A program made the translations under genes and the position numbers. Shown in pieces: positions 50,659 to 60,919 of a stretch of DNA of 64,000 bases (within the stretch, counting starts at the first letter, position 1; the number at the start of each line of letters is the position of its first letter). The notes beneath the pieces were generated by a model that had not been told where the DNA came from, did not search any database, and was given only the letters and a program-made list of their open reading frames with translations. Source of the stretch: Massilia sp. IC2-278 (GTDB lineage: Bacteria > Pseudomonadota > Gammaproteobacteria > Burkholderiales > Burkholderiaceae_D); the NCBI RefSeq assembly GCF_020708045.1, contig NZ_JAJFES010000002.1, forward strand, positions 186,001 to 250,000, written 5' to 3'.

Positions 50659-51474
50659 ATGAGCGCGCCTTCCGACAAGCCCCTGGAACTGCAGGGCAAG
50701 CTGTGGCTGACCGTCGGCGGCGAAAACTTTGGCGGCGGCAACCGCCTGACCCTGCTGGCGAAGATTGCCGAGTGCGGCTCGATCACCCAGGCCGCCAAGG
50801 CCGCCGGGATGAGCTACAAGGCGGCCTGGGATGCCATCGACACCATGAACAACCTCGCCGGCGAGCCGCTGGTCGAGCGCGCGGCCGGCGGCAAGGGCGG
50901 CGGCGGCACCCGCCTCACGGCGCGCGGTGTCCAGCTGGTGCAGAACTTCCAGCAAGTGGAACAGGAACACCGGCGCTTTGTCGAACAACTCGGACGGCAG
51001 AGCGCAGGCCTGGCCGACGAATACCTGCTCATCAGGAGAATCAGCATGCGCACCAGCGCCCGTAACCAGTTCCTCGGTAAAGTTGCCTCGGTCAAGACCG
51101 GCGCCGTCAACGACGAAATCGCACTCGACGTCGCCGGCGGCCACCGCATCGTGGCCGTGATCACCCATGGCAGCACCCAGGAACTCGGTCTCAAGCCCGG
51201 CGCCGAAGCGTTTGCGCTGATCAAGGCTTCGTCGATCATCCTGGTTGCAGCAGACGAAACCGCGCGCTTCTCGGCGCGTAACCAGCTGCGCGGCACCGTG
51301 TCGCGGGTGCAGCCGGGCGCCGTCAACACCGAGGTCGTAATCGACCTGGACGGCGGCGTGGCGGTGGCGGCGATCGTGACCAACGACAGCAGCGAGGCGC
51401 TGGAGCTGGCGGTGGGCAAGCCGGTCATGGCCATTTTCAAGGCGTCGAGCGTGATCCTGGCGGTACCGGATTGA
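50659..51474 (+). CDS. modE: ModE-type molybdate regulator with two MOP (TOBE) domains
   Basis: 271 residues from ATG 50659; the frame is open further upstream but without a good start. The N-terminal about 110 residues are a LysR-like winged helix (LAKIAECGSITQAAKAAGMSYKAAWDAID; shown in part: SITQAAKAAGMSYKAAWDAI). Two homologous MOP domains follow, each starting with a SARNQFLGKV or SARNQLRGTV motif (about 134 and 205). This is the standard ModE build: molybdate binding to MOP domains lets it bind the ModE box. It lies last in the operon it probably represses. Confidence 0.9.
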   Translation: MSAPSDKPLELQGKLWLTVGGENFGGGNRLTLLAKIAECGSITQAAKAAGMSYKAAWDAIDTMNNLAGEPLVERAAGGKGGGGTRLTARGVQLVQNFQQVEQEHRRFVEQLGRQSAGLADEYLLIRRISMRTSARNQFLGKVASVKTGAVNDEIALDVAGGHRIVAVITHGSTQELGLKPGAEAFALIKASSIILVAADETARFSARNQLRGTVSRVQPGAVNTEVVIDLDGGVAVAAIVTNDSSEALELAVGKPVMAIFKASSVILAVPD

Positions 51475-51481
51475 TTCTCCG

Positions 51482-51563
51482 CTTATCGAAAGAAATCTTT
51501 CGTTGATGGCGGCACAGGCTGCTTTGAAAGGCTTATCGAAAGATATCTGTCGATAAGCCTTTC
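51482..51563. repeat. Tandem palindromes between convergent modE and beta-helix genes
   Basis: Two related palindromic units (51482-51505 and 51532-51555) share CTTATCGAAAGA and a mirrored half. The second is the core of a perfect 14-bp stem (51526-51539 with 51550-51563) around a 10-nt loop. No T-tract follows on either strand. It may be a transcription end for the convergent genes, or a protein-binding site left from a removed gene. Confidence 0.55.
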
Positions 51564-51567
51564 ACGC

Positions 51568-52986
51568 TCACGGCACGGCGCGCAGGCACTGCCTGAAATC
51601 CTCGAATGCGCCGAAAGCGCGCTGTGCCCCGCGCTCCCGGCCACACAGATCGCTGCCAGGCTCCCCGGCTTGACGGCGTGGTGGACCCTCCTGCCAACGC
51701 AAATCGACACGCGCGCTATCGGCGAACAGCGCCCGCTGCGGATGCCGCCCCAGATACAGCTGCCAGATCGGCGTGACCAGGTTCTCTCCCAGCCGCACCA
51801 CGCCGCCGGCATCGCTGCGGATCGGCCCGTCGACCAGGTTGCCCTCGAACGTGGCGCTGCTGGTGGGGAAGCGCACCTGCACCCCGGCCGTGTCGAGCAG
51901 GGTGTTGTCGACGATACGCGTGCCGGCCGCGCTGTTCAAATACATGCCGACGTCGGAACAGCCGGCCACCAGGTTGGCGCGCATGGTGCCGGCGTCGTGC
52001 TCGGTGATGCATTGGCGGTCGCGGCAATAGCGCTTGCCGGTGCCGCCGCCGCCGAACGACAGGCCGATGCGCTGCCCCCGCTCGCCCAGCAGCTTTTCCT
52101 CGCACAGCACCACGTTGCGTTCGAAGACCGTGCGCTGGGCGCCGCCCTTGGCATACGCGCCGTAGCTGATACGGTCGCCGCTGCCCTTGACGAAGTCGCG
52201 GATGATGTTGGCGCGCACCGTCCAGTCGCTGGCGCCGACCAGGTCGATCGGCGTCACCGGCCTGGCGGTGCGGCGCGCGCCCGTGTTGGACAGGGTGTTC
52301 GATTCGATCAGGCCGTGGTCGGGAAAGGCGCCCTTTTCGCCGTTGATCTTGAAGTGGGCGTTGAAGTCGGCCAGCGTGTTGTTCCGAGCGATGAAATGAT
52401 GGGCATTGCCGACCACGTGGAAGGCATGCTGGCAGTTGTCGTCGTAGCGGCAGGCGCCGCGGATGCCCAGGTTTTCGAAACGCCAGTACGGCGCCGACAC
52501 CACGAAGCCCTCGGCGCTGTCGAAGGCGATCCGCACCGTGCCGGGAAGCGCGGCGCGCACCACGATCGGCGCCTCCGCGCTGCCGGGCCGGCTGGCGAAC
52601 AGCTTGCCCTTGACCGCATAGCTGCCGGGCAGGAAGGTGATGACGTCGCCGGGGGCGGCCGCGGCCAGCGCCCGCCGTGCTTCCTCGACCGTGGCAACCG
52701 GACGCGCGTTACCCCCTTCGCTGCTTGCGGCCTGCGGCTGGGCGCCGACCATCAGCGGCGGCATCGCCTGGCGCAGGTAAGAACCGCGGTCCAGACGCAG
52801 CAAGGTACCCGCCGTCACGCGGCCGGCGGCTTCGATCAGCGCGTTATGGCCGCTCGTGCGGTGCAGCAGGTAAGGCGCCAGCGCGCGCGGCGCCACGCCC
52901 TGCGCCTGCAGATACGCCAGCGCGCCGGCGACTAGACCCACGAACAGCAGCGCCAACAGCGCCAGCGCGCCGGCCAGGCGCTTCAC
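51568..52986 (-). CDS. Right-handed parallel beta-helix protein, PrsR operon
   Basis: 472 residues starting at GTG 52986, which overlaps the prsR stop (GTGA). An N-terminal membrane anchor (ALLALLFVGLVAGALAYL, about 8-25) is followed by APGDVITFLPGSYAVKG and then repeated beta-helix rungs with N-rich turns (IRGACRYDDNCQHAFHV, NNTLADFNAHFKINGEKG, SNTLSNTGARR). This fold is shared by polysaccharide lyases, glycoside hydrolases and C5-epimerases. A role in trimming or epimerising the EPS in the periplasm is plausible; no catalytic residues can be named. C-terminal CGRERGAQRAFG region contains two cysteines. Confidence 0.78.
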   Translation of the reverse strand: MKRLAGALALLALLFVGLVAGALAYLQAQGVAPRALAPYLLHRTSGHNALIEAAGRVTAGTLLRLDRGSYLRQAMPPLMVGAQPQAASSEGGNARPVATVEEARRALAAAAPGDVITFLPGSYAVKGKLFASRPGSAEAPIVVRAALPGTVRIAFDSAEGFVVSAPYWRFENLGIRGACRYDDNCQHAFHVVGNAHHFIARNNTLADFNAHFKINGEKGAFPDHGLIESNTLSNTGARRTARPVTPIDLVGASDWTVRANIIRDFVKGSGDRISYGAYAKGGAQRTVFERNVVLCEEKLLGERGQRIGLSFGGGGTGKRYCRDRQCITEHDAGTMRANLVAGCSDVGMYLNSAAGTRIVDNTLLDTAGVQVRFPTSSATFEGNLVDGPIRSDAGGVVRLGENLVTPIWQLYLGRHPQRALFADSARVDLRWQEGPPRRQAGEPGSDLCGRERGAQRAFGAFEDFRQCLRAVP

Positions 52987-54344
52987 GGTCCGGTCTTGAT
53001 GTTATGGCGGCTCATCAGGTCGTACATGGTCGGGCGGCTGATGCCGAGGATCTCGGAGGCCTTGACGATGTTGCCGTCCACCCGCGCCAGCGCCTTGACG
53101 ATGGCCTTGTACTCGGCCTCGTCGCGTACCTGGCGCAGGTTGATCGGTTCTTCTTCCAGGCCCTCGCCCGGCAGGCCCAGGTCGTCGGCGACGATGGTGT
53201 TCCCGTCGGCCATGATCACGGCGCGCTTGATGTAGTTTTCCATCTCGCGCACGTTGCCCGGCCAGTTGTAAGCCTCGATGGCGGCGATCGCATCCGGCGC
53301 GAAGTGCAGCGACGGGCGCGACTCGGCGGCGCAGAACTTGTTCTTGAAGTGGTGCGCCAGCAGGGCCGCATCGCCTTCGCGCTCGCGCAGCGGCGGAATG
53401 GTGACCACGATCTCGGACAGGCGGTAATACAAGTCTTCGCGGAAGCGCCCGGTGGCGCAGAGTTCCTTCAGCTTCTGGTGGGTCGCGCAGACGATGCGCA
53501 CGTCGACCGGAATCTCTTCGTGGCCGCCGATGCGCTCGATCACGCGCTCCTGCAGGAAGCGCAGCAGCTTGGCTTGCAGCGGCATCGGCAGGTCGCCCAC
53601 TTCGTCGAGGAAGAAGGTGCCGCCGTGGGCCAGTTCCACCTTGCCCTTGGTCTGCTTCGCCGCTCCCGTGAATGCGCCCTTCTCGTAGCCGAACAGTTCG
53701 GATTCGAGCAGGTTTTCGGGAATCGCCGCGCAGTTGATCGCCATGAAGCGTTCCTTGGCGCGCGGGCTCAGTGCGTGCACAGCGCGCGCCAGCACTTCCT
53801 TGCCGGTGCCGGATTCGCCCAGCAGCATGACCGAGGCCGAGGTCGGCGCCACCTTCTCGACGCTGCGGCAAATCTTCAGCATGCTCGGCGCACGCGAGAT
53901 CACGCCCGACATCGGCGAATCGGCTTGCTGCTGCTGCATGCGGCGGTTTTCCTGCTGCAGATTGTGCAGGAAGAAGGCGCGCTGGATCACCAGGTTCAAT
54001 ACCTCGGGGTCGCAGGGCTTCTGGTGGAAGTCGTAGGCGCCCAGGCCGATGGCTTTCACGGCGTTCGCGTGGTCCTGGTTACCGGTGAGGACGATCACGC
54101 GCGTGTCCGGCGCCAGCGCCAGGATCTGCTGCAGCGTGGCCAGGCCCTCGGTCGAGCCGTCCGGGTCGGGCGGCAGGCCCAGGTCCATGGTCACCACCGC
54201 CGGTTCGTGGCGGCGGATCTGGGCCAGCGCCGCTTCGCGGTCGCCGGCCACGACCACGTCGTAGGCATCCAGGCTCCACTTCAGCTGCTTTTGCAGGCCG
54301 GGGTCGTCTTCGATGATCAGGAGTTTCGGTTTATTCTGTGTCAC
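52983..54344 (-). CDS. prsR: Sigma-54-dependent response regulator PrsR
   Basis: 453 residues from GTG 54344 with AAGGAAC upstream. The receiver domain has the acidic pair D13-D14 and phospho-acceptor D54 ([10 protein letters not shown]). The AAA+ domain carries Walker [18 protein letters not shown] (about 172-188), the sigma-54 contact motif GAFTGA ([12 protein letters not shown]), and Walker [13 protein letters not shown]. The C-terminal Fis-type HTH is [20 protein letters not shown]. It is the PrsR activator (TIGR02915 type) and should act at the sigma-54 promoters at 12522-12538 and 16512-16526. It follows its kinase gene and is coupled to the beta-helix gene. Confidence 0.94.
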   Translation of the reverse strand: MTQNKPKLLIIEDDPGLQKQLKWSLDAYDVVVAGDREAALAQIRRHEPAVVTMDLGLPPDPDGSTEGLATLQQILALAPDTRVIVLTGNQDHANAVKAIGLGAYDFHQKPCDPEVLNLVIQRAFFLHNLQQENRRMQQQQADSPMSGVISRAPSMLKICRSVEKVAPTSASVMLLGESGTGKEVLARAVHALSPRAKERFMAINCAAIPENLLESELFGYEKGAFTGAAKQTKGKVELAHGGTFFLDEVGDLPMPLQAKLLRFLQERVIERIGGHEEIPVDVRIVCATHQKLKELCATGRFREDLYYRLSEIVVTIPPLREREGDAALLAHHFKNKFCAAESRPSLHFAPDAIAAIEAYNWPGNVREMENYIKRAVIMADGNTIVADDLGLPGEGLEEEPINLRQVRDEAEYKAIVKALARVDGNIVKASEILGISRPTMYDLMSRHNIKTGP

Positions 54345-54363
54345 GGTGTTCCTTGTCTCTTGC

Positions 54364-54392
54364 TCTCGTATCGTCTCGTATCGTCTCGTACT
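54364..54392. repeat. 10-bp tandem repeat in the prsK-prsR gap
   Basis: TCTCGTATCG occurs at 54364-54373 and 54374-54383, followed by the imperfect copy TCTCGTACTCG. It fills most of the 54-nt gap between the prsK stop and the prsR start. A change of copy number would alter the spacing between the two genes, but the effect is unknown. Confidence 0.6.
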
Positions 54393-54398
54393 CGTCGG

Positions 54399-56492
54399 TC
54401 AGGCTGCCCGCTCGAGCAGCGCATCGCGCTGGTAGAGCGGCAGGATGACCTTGAACGTGGTGCCGCGCGCCGGCTGGCTGCTGACTTCCAGGCGTCCACC
54501 CAGCTCGTTGATGTATTCGCGGCTCTCGAACACGCCGATGCCCATGCCGGCCGACTTGGTCGACTCGAACGGCTTGAACAGGCGCTCGCGGATGAATTCC
54601 TCGCTCATGCCTTCGCCGGTGTCGGCAATCTCGACCTGCACCGCCTCGCCGGCGCGCGCCAGCGAAATCGTCACGCTGCCCTCCTTCGGCGTGGCTTCGA
54701 TCGCGTTCTGGATCAGGTGGCCGAGCACGCGTTCGAGGCGTTCGCGGTCGGCCAGCACGCGCAGGCCGGCATCGATTACCCGCAGCTGCGGGCGCGGCTC
54801 GAAGGCGGCCTTTTGCGCCATCGCCTGGCGCACCACCGTTTCCAGCGGCTGCGGCGCCGGCTTTTCCTGGACGTCGATGCGGCTCAGCTTTTGCAGCATC
54901 AGGCGCATTTTCTGCACCGACAGCGACACCGTTTCCAGCATGTCGGCCTGGAACTCGGGATTGTCCTTGTGCTTGGCGGCGTTGGCGTTCATCAGCGACA
55001 GCTGCGAGACCAGGTTCTTCAAATCGTGCACCACGAAGGTGGACATGCGGTTGAAGGACTCGAACTGGCGCGCCACCATCAGCGCGTTCGCCGCCTCCTG
55101 CTGCGCCAGGTAGCTGGCGGCCTGGCTGCCGGCGATGTCGAGCAAATCGATCACTTCCCAGTTCAGCTTGATCGGGCTGCGCGCAGTCTGCAGCACCACG
55201 AAGCCGAACAGCTTATTCCCCATCATCAGCGGCACCACCAGCCAGCCGCGCGGGTACTCCTTCAGCCACTGCGGCAGTTCCAGGCCATCGTATTTTTCCG
55301 GCTCGGTCACGATTTCGCCGAGGTCGATCACCCACTGCGTGCTTTCCAGGAAGCGGCACAGGGCCGAGTCGCCCGGCTCCTTGACGTCGACTTCCGGCCC
55401 CTGCCAGTTGGCGGCCGGCTCGTAGGAACCGACGCCGTCAGCTCCCCCTTCGCGGCGCTGCCACAGCTGCCCGCCCGGGCTTTCGACCAGGGCCGCCACC
55501 GCCTGGATGGCGCGCTCGCCGAGGTTCTCGCCGCCTTCCGACAGGGTGCGCGTAAAGCGCATCCACTCTTCGCGGTAGTCGTAGCCGTAGCTATAGAAAT
55601 GCTTGCTGATGAAGACCTTCAGCCAGGCGCGGAAGGTGCCCGAGAACAGGATACCCGCCAGCAGCAGCAAGGCGCCGAACAGGAAGGTCACCTGCATCAC
55701 CGTGCCCCAGCTGCCGCCGAAGTAGCGCAGGTAGTAGCCGGCCGAGCCCATTGCCAGCAAATAGATGGCGGAACCGAACAGCGCGGCCGAGTGGAACATG
55801 GCGCGGCGCGACACGGCCAGCGGCGAGCTCCAGGACTTGGCGCGCCGCATCGACACCGCGATCAGCGGCACCGTCAGCGCGTTCACCACGCCGCGCGCGG
55901 CCCAGATGTCGGGGTCGACTTCGCGGAACAGCATCGCGTGGCTGTACAAATAGAAGTCATACGCGAACATGCCGCCGATGGCCAGGCAGACGAACTTGAT
56001 GGCCCAGCGTTCCTGCGCGGTCTTGTTGCGGTAGGCCTGCTCGACCAGCAGCATGCCGCCCACGGCCTGGGCCACGCGCGCGGTCACCGGCAGCACCGAG
56101 TCGAGCAAGGCCAGGTCCCAGTAGCCGGCAAAGGCAGCGCCCAGCGCCAGCAGGTAGCAGACGGCGGCGACGAACAGCGAGGGGCGCACGCCGAAAGGCA
56201 GGCGGCTGCCCTTCTGGTGGTAGTCGCCGAGCAGCACCACCAGGAACAGCGACCAGGCCGCATTGCGCGCCACTTCCATGGCGTCGCTAAGATCGGTCCA
56301 GAGCATGCCGTCGCTTGCGGCGGCGGCCAGCGCGGCGCCCCACAGCGCCGTGGCGACACAGGCCAGGGTCAGCACCGGCCCATAGGCGCGCCTGCGCCAG
56401 CCGGTCAGCAGCGGCACGGCAAGCGCCGCGAAGCCGATGGCGGCGAAGCCATAGCTGAACGCGGCAATACTGGTCAGGGAAACACTAGCCAT
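54399..56492 (-). CDS. prsK: PEP-CTERM system sensor histidine kinase PrsK
   Basis: 697 residues from ATG 56492. The first about 300 residues form around nine or ten membrane helices; residues about 320-460 resemble a GAF domain; FVVHDLKNLVSQLSLM contains the phospho-accepting H489; and the ATPase has NAIEATPKEG (N box) and DTGEGMSEEFI plus AGMGIGVFESREYI (G boxes). This is the TIGR02916-type PrsK that phosphorylates PrsR. An ATG 13 codons earlier (56531) would lie inside a terminator-like hairpin, so it is rejected. The stimulus is unknown. It starts after an attenuator-like hairpin that follows the sugar-transferase gene. Confidence 0.93.
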   Translation of the reverse strand: MASVSLTSIAAFSYGFAAIGFAALAVPLLTGWRRRAYGPVLTLACVATALWGAALAAAASDGMLWTDLSDAMEVARNAAWSLFLVVLLGDYHQKGSRLPFGVRPSLFVAAVCYLLALGAAFAGYWDLALLDSVLPVTARVAQAVGGMLLVEQAYRNKTAQERWAIKFVCLAIGGMFAYDFYLYSHAMLFREVDPDIWAARGVVNALTVPLIAVSMRRAKSWSSPLAVSRRAMFHSAALFGSAIYLLAMGSAGYYLRYFGGSWGTVMQVTFLFGALLLLAGILFSGTFRAWLKVFISKHFYSYGYDYREEWMRFTRTLSEGGENLGERAIQAVAALVESPGGQLWQRREGGADGVGSYEPAANWQGPEVDVKEPGDSALCRFLESTQWVIDLGEIVTEPEKYDGLELPQWLKEYPRGWLVVPLMMGNKLFGFVVLQTARSPIKLNWEVIDLLDIAGSQAASYLAQQEAANALMVARQFESFNRMSTFVVHDLKNLVSQLSLMNANAAKHKDNPEFQADMLETVSLSVQKMRLMLQKLSRIDVQEKPAPQPLETVVRQAMAQKAAFEPRPQLRVIDAGLRVLADRERLERVLGHLIQNAIEATPKEGSVTISLARAGEAVQVEIADTGEGMSEEFIRERLFKPFESTKSAGMGIGVFESREYINELGGRLEVSSQPARGTTFKVILPLYQRDALLERAA

Positions 56493-56520
56493 GGTCGTGG
56501 AGGGTGCGCGCGGGAAGGAC

Positions 56521-56547
56521 AAAAAACGCATCCCGGCCGGAGCCGGG
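56521..56547 (-). terminator. Terminator- or attenuator-like hairpin before prsK
   Basis: On the minus strand CCCGGC pairs with GCCGGG (56542-56547 with 56532-56537) around TCCG, then ATGCG and six T (56526-56521). The T-run is five bases away from the stem, so termination is probably partial. It would separate prsKR expression from the upstream sugar genes. Confidence 0.45.
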
Positions 56548-56567
56548 ACTGGTCGAACCGCAAACGC

Positions 56568-57971
56568 TTAGCGGCCGCTGCGGAACAGCACCACCTTGAG
56601 CGTGTCGATCAGGATCAGGAAGTCGAGGAACAGGCTGTTGTTCTTCACGTAATACAGGTCGTACTGCAGCTTTTGCAGCGCGTCCTCGGCCGAGGAACCG
56701 TAGCCGTAGCGCACCTGGGCCCAGCCGGTGATGCCCGGCTTGATGCTGTGGCGGACATTGTAGTACGGGACCACCTCGATCAGCTGCTCGACGAAATAAG
56801 GACGCTCCGGGCGCGGACCGACGAAGGACATCTCGCCCTTGAACACGTTCAGGATCTGGGGCAGCTCGTCGATCCGGGTCTTGCGCATGAAGTTGCCGAC
56901 GCGCGTGACGCGCGGGTCGTTCTGCGCCGCCCACTGCGGCTTGCCGCTCTTTTCGGCGTCGGCGCGCATGCTGCGGAATTTATGGACGAAGAAGCTCTTG
57001 CCGTCCTTGCCGACGCGCTCCTGCGAATAAAAGATCGGGCCGCGGTCTTCCAGCCACACGGCCAGCGCCGCCAGCAGCATGATCGGGAAGGTCAGCGCCA
57101 GGATCGCGGTACTGCACACCAGGTCGAAGCTGCGCTTCATGAAGGTGCGCACGAAACTCTGGTCGAAGCCACCGCCGAACACCAGCCAGCTCGGCTGGAT
57201 CGAATCGACGCGGATCTGGCAGGTCTCGCGCTCGAAGAAGGTGGCGGCGTCGGTGACCTTCATGCCCTGCAGTTTGCAGTCCAGCAGTTCCTTGATCGGG
57301 AAGCCGCCGCGGCGGTTCTGCACCGACACCACGATTTCCTGCACGTTGTACTGGCGCGCCAGCTTGACCAGGGAATCGCCCTCGCGCACCTTGAGCAGGC
57401 CGTTCTGCGGCACGCACAACTCTTCGCCGGCGCCCGGGATGAAGCCGGCGATGTCGTAGCGGTGGTAGCGTGCGGCGCGGTCGGCGAGGTCGGCGCATTC
57501 CTTGGCCAGCGGACCGCCGCCGAGGAACATGATGCGCGACTGCAGGAAGCGCGCCTCGGACGTCTTGAAGAAGATCATGCGCGCCAGGTAGATGCCCACC
57601 GCGGACAGGCCGAACACCAGCAGCAGGATACCGCGGCCGAGCGACAGTTCCGGCGCGATGTAGAACACCAGGGTCAGGATCAGGAAGCCCATCACGAACG
57701 ATGGGAGGAGCTTCATCAGGAAGGGGTGGCGCAGGCCGTCCTCGAAGTCGAGCTGGTACATGCCCATCGCGCTCATGCTGAACACGATGGCCAGGGCAAA
57801 GGCGACGGCCGAGGTAAAGAAATGGTCGAGCGGCGGCAGGGTCACGCCGTTGCCGACGTCCATGTAGCGCAGGGCCGCGCCGGCGTAGGCGGCGCCGAGC
57901 AGCACCAGCACTTCCACGACCAGCAGTACGGAAACGATCTTCGACACGTAGTGGTTAGAGATTCTAAACAC
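56568..57971 (-). CDS. Initiating sugar-phosphate transferase, TIGR03013 type (XrtA system)
   Basis: 467 residues from GTG 57971, chosen because a GGAGGG ribosome site stands just before it. Four or five N-terminal TM segments are followed by a Rossmann-like region (MFLGGGPLAKECADLADRAARY; shown in part: MFLGGGPLAKECADLA) and, from about 275, the bacterial sugar transferase domain (KRSFDLVCSTAILALTFPIM, DELPQILNVFKGEMSFVGPR). It transfers a sugar 1-phosphate from UDP-sugar to undecaprenyl phosphate, the first step of EPS repeat synthesis. The 34-nt gap to the epimerase gene suggests one operon. Confidence 0.9.
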   Translation of the reverse strand: MFRISNHYVSKIVSVLLVVEVLVLLGAAYAGAALRYMDVGNGVTLPPLDHFFTSAVAFALAIVFSMSAMGMYQLDFEDGLRHPFLMKLLPSFVMGFLILTLVFYIAPELSLGRGILLLVFGLSAVGIYLARMIFFKTSEARFLQSRIMFLGGGPLAKECADLADRAARYHRYDIAGFIPGAGEELCVPQNGLLKVREGDSLVKLARQYNVQEIVVSVQNRRGGFPIKELLDCKLQGMKVTDAATFFERETCQIRVDSIQPSWLVFGGGFDQSFVRTFMKRSFDLVCSTAILALTFPIMLLAALAVWLEDRGPIFYSQERVGKDGKSFFVHKFRSMRADAEKSGKPQWAAQNDPRVTRVGNFMRKTRIDELPQILNVFKGEMSFVGPRPERPYFVEQLIEVVPYYNVRHSIKPGITGWAQVRYGYGSSAEDALQKLQYDLYYVKNNSLFLDFLILIDTLKVVLFRSGR

Positions 57972-58005
57972 GTCAGCCCTCCAGTTCTTCTTGCTTTCTT
58001 CTTGC

Positions 58006-59052
<1,047 letters not shown>

Positions 59053-59161
59053 AGTTTTCCGAACACTTTCTCGATTGCGCCATGCAAGGAACCGCCGGGG
59101 CCGGAGACGGCGCAGCCGCCGCGCAGGCGGGCCCGCGCAGGCGGCCCGGGTACAGGCAAAT

Positions 59162-60451
59162 TTACAGGCGCCAGACGCAGTAGCCGGCCTCGCGCAGGGC
59201 TGCCTCGTCGAATTGCGACTTGACGTCGATGAAGCAGCCGCCATCGTTCAGCTTGGCCTGGAAGTCGGTCAGCGACAGCGCCAGTACTTCCTTGTGCGGC
59301 ACGGCGGCGATCAGCGCGTCGGCCTTTGGCAGGCTGTCCCAGGATTCCAGCTTGATGCCGTACTCGTGCTCGGCTTCGGCGCTTTCGGCCAGCGGGTCGT
59401 AGACGTGGACGTCGACGCCATAGCTTTCCAGCTCATGGACGATGTCGGCCACTTTCGAGTTGCGCAGGTCCGGGCAGTTTTCCTTGAAGGTCAGGCCGAT
59501 GACGTTGACTTTCGCGCCCTTCACTTGGAAGCCAGAGGAAATCATGGATTTTACAGTCTTTTCCGCAACAAACTTGGCCATGCCGTCGTTGATGCGGCGG
59601 CCCGCCAGGATCACTTGCGGATGGTAGCCGACCATCTCGGCCTTGTGCGTCAGGTAGTAGGGATCGACGCCGATGCAGTGGCCGCCGACCAGGCCCGGGC
59701 GGAACGGCAGGAAGTTCCATTTGGTGCCGGCCGCTTTCAGCACTTCCAGCGTATCGATGCCAATTTTGTCGAAAATGATCGCAAGTTCGCTCATCAGCGC
59801 GATATTCAGGTCGCGCTGGGTGTTCTCGATGACCTTTGCCGCTTCAGCGACCTTGATGCTCGAGGCGCGGTGCACGCCGGCGGTGATCACCGATTCGTAT
59901 AGCTGGGCGATCTGTTCCAGCGATTCGTCGTCGTCGCCCGACACGACCTTCAGGATCGTGGTCAGGGTGTGTTCCTTGTCGCCCGGATTGATACGCTCAG
60001 GCGAGAAGCCGACGTGGAAATCGTCTTTCCACTTCAGGCCCGAATGCTTTTCGAGCAGCGGGATGCAGACTTCCTCGGTGGCGCCCGGGTACACGGTCGA
60101 TTCGAAGACGACGATCGCGCCCTTCTTCATGTGCTTGCCGACGGTGGTGCTGGCGCCGATCAGGGGGGTGAAATCCGGATTGTGGGCGATGTCGACCGGG
60201 GTTGGCACCGCCACCACCACGTAGTCAGCCTCGGCCAGCATGGCCGGGTCGGTCGTCACTTCCAGCTGGCTTGCCGCCTTCAACTGTTCGGTCGAGACTT
60301 CGCCGGTCGGGTCGATGAATTTCTTGTAGTTCTCGATTTTAGAGGCCGACAGGTCGAAACCGATCGTTCTTACTTTTTTGCCGAACTCCACTGCCAGTGG
60401 CAGCCCGACGTAACCCAGTCCAACTACTGCGACGACCTGATCTGCTTTCAT
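59162..60451 (-). CDS. tviB: UDP-N-acetyl-D-glucosamine 6-dehydrogenase (TviB/WbpO-like)
   Basis: 429 residues, normal for the UDP-glucose/GDP-mannose dehydrogenase family. Visible are [15 protein letters not shown] (NAD binding, about 9-23), [21 protein letters not shown], and [13 protein letters not shown] with the catalytic cysteine. It oxidises the C6 of UDP-GlcNAc twice to UDP-GlcNAcA with NAD. GGAAG lies before ATG 60451. This makes the EPS acidic and could provide the substrate for the amidotransferase at 28667. The symbol is by group resemblance (wbpO is equally apt). Confidence 0.9.
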   Translation of the reverse strand: MKADQVVAVVGLGYVGLPLAVEFGKKVRTIGFDLSASKIENYKKFIDPTGEVSTEQLKAASQLEVTTDPAMLAEADYVVVAVPTPVDIAHNPDFTPLIGASTTVGKHMKKGAIVVFESTVYPGATEEVCIPLLEKHSGLKWKDDFHVGFSPERINPGDKEHTLTTILKVVSGDDDESLEQIAQLYESVITAGVHRASSIKVAEAAKVIENTQRDLNIALMSELAIIFDKIGIDTLEVLKAAGTKWNFLPFRPGLVGGHCIGVDPYYLTHKAEMVGYHPQVILAGRRINDGMAKFVAEKTVKSMISSGFQVKGAKVNVIGLTFKENCPDLRNSKVADIVHELESYGVDVHVYDPLAESAEAEHEYGIKLESWDSLPKADALIAAVPHKEVLALSLTDFQAKLNDGGCFIDVKSQFDEAALREAGYCVWRL

Positions 60452-60919
60452 TATCAGCTTCCGTTATCGAATAAAATTTTGCTATTATGCTAATTTTTAA
60501 TATAGCATGGAAACAGGAGGCGCCTCAACACCGGGTTCCTGTTTGTAGAATACCAACAACAGACGTTTCTGGACGATGTTGTATTTGCATCTGAACGCTT
60601 TCCAAGGCTCCCGTTCCATGCATGCTGGATGAACTTGCCTGAAACATGGCGGCTGTGCCGGACGATGCGTAACCGGGCGCCGATGTCTGCCGTTCTTGTT
60701 GCGTGTCTGTGCAGGCTCGCTGCGGCGGCCAAGCGATGCGTTCACCGCAGGGCACCATGCAATATTAGCATTTTCTGATAAACAAGTTCCGTAAGAAAAT
60801 GAATCGTGCGCAGGCCACACTTTTGCGCACCCTGGCCGGAAAGAAGTTGTCAATCGTATACAATCTGGCGCGATCAATCATGCACCGCCAGAAACGCCCG
60901 GTGCACACAGGAGCAGCGC
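60452..60919. other. Divergent intergenic region, 468 bp
   Basis: It separates the divergent dehydrogenase (minus) and FemAB (plus) genes. The left end is AT-rich and holds the candidate minus-strand promoter. On the plus strand TATACAAT (60857-60864) is a good -10 element but no convincing -35 was found. Short frames in it are not supported by ribosome sites and no conserved motif was recognised. Confidence 0.5.
60499..60528 (-). promoter_or_regulatory. Possible sigma-70 promoter of the dehydrogenase operon
   Basis: On the minus strand TTGAGG (60523-60528) is separated by 18 nt from TATATT (60499-60504), about 48 nt before the start codon. This is only a pattern fit in an AT-rich area. Confidence 0.35.

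Noticed and set aside
54364-54392. CRISPR-like repeat between prsK and prsR.
   Set aside because: Copies are contiguous 10-mers without spacers and no cas genes are present; it is a simple tandem repeat.
56493-56531. Alternative prsK start at ATG 56531.
   Set aside because: It lies within a hairpin plus T-run and has no ribosome site; ATG 56492 better fits the family start.
60490-60877. Short minus-strand frames in the dehydrogenase-FemAB gap.
   Set aside because: Three overlapping frames of similar length with no ribosome sites, no membrane or domain pattern; likely noise.
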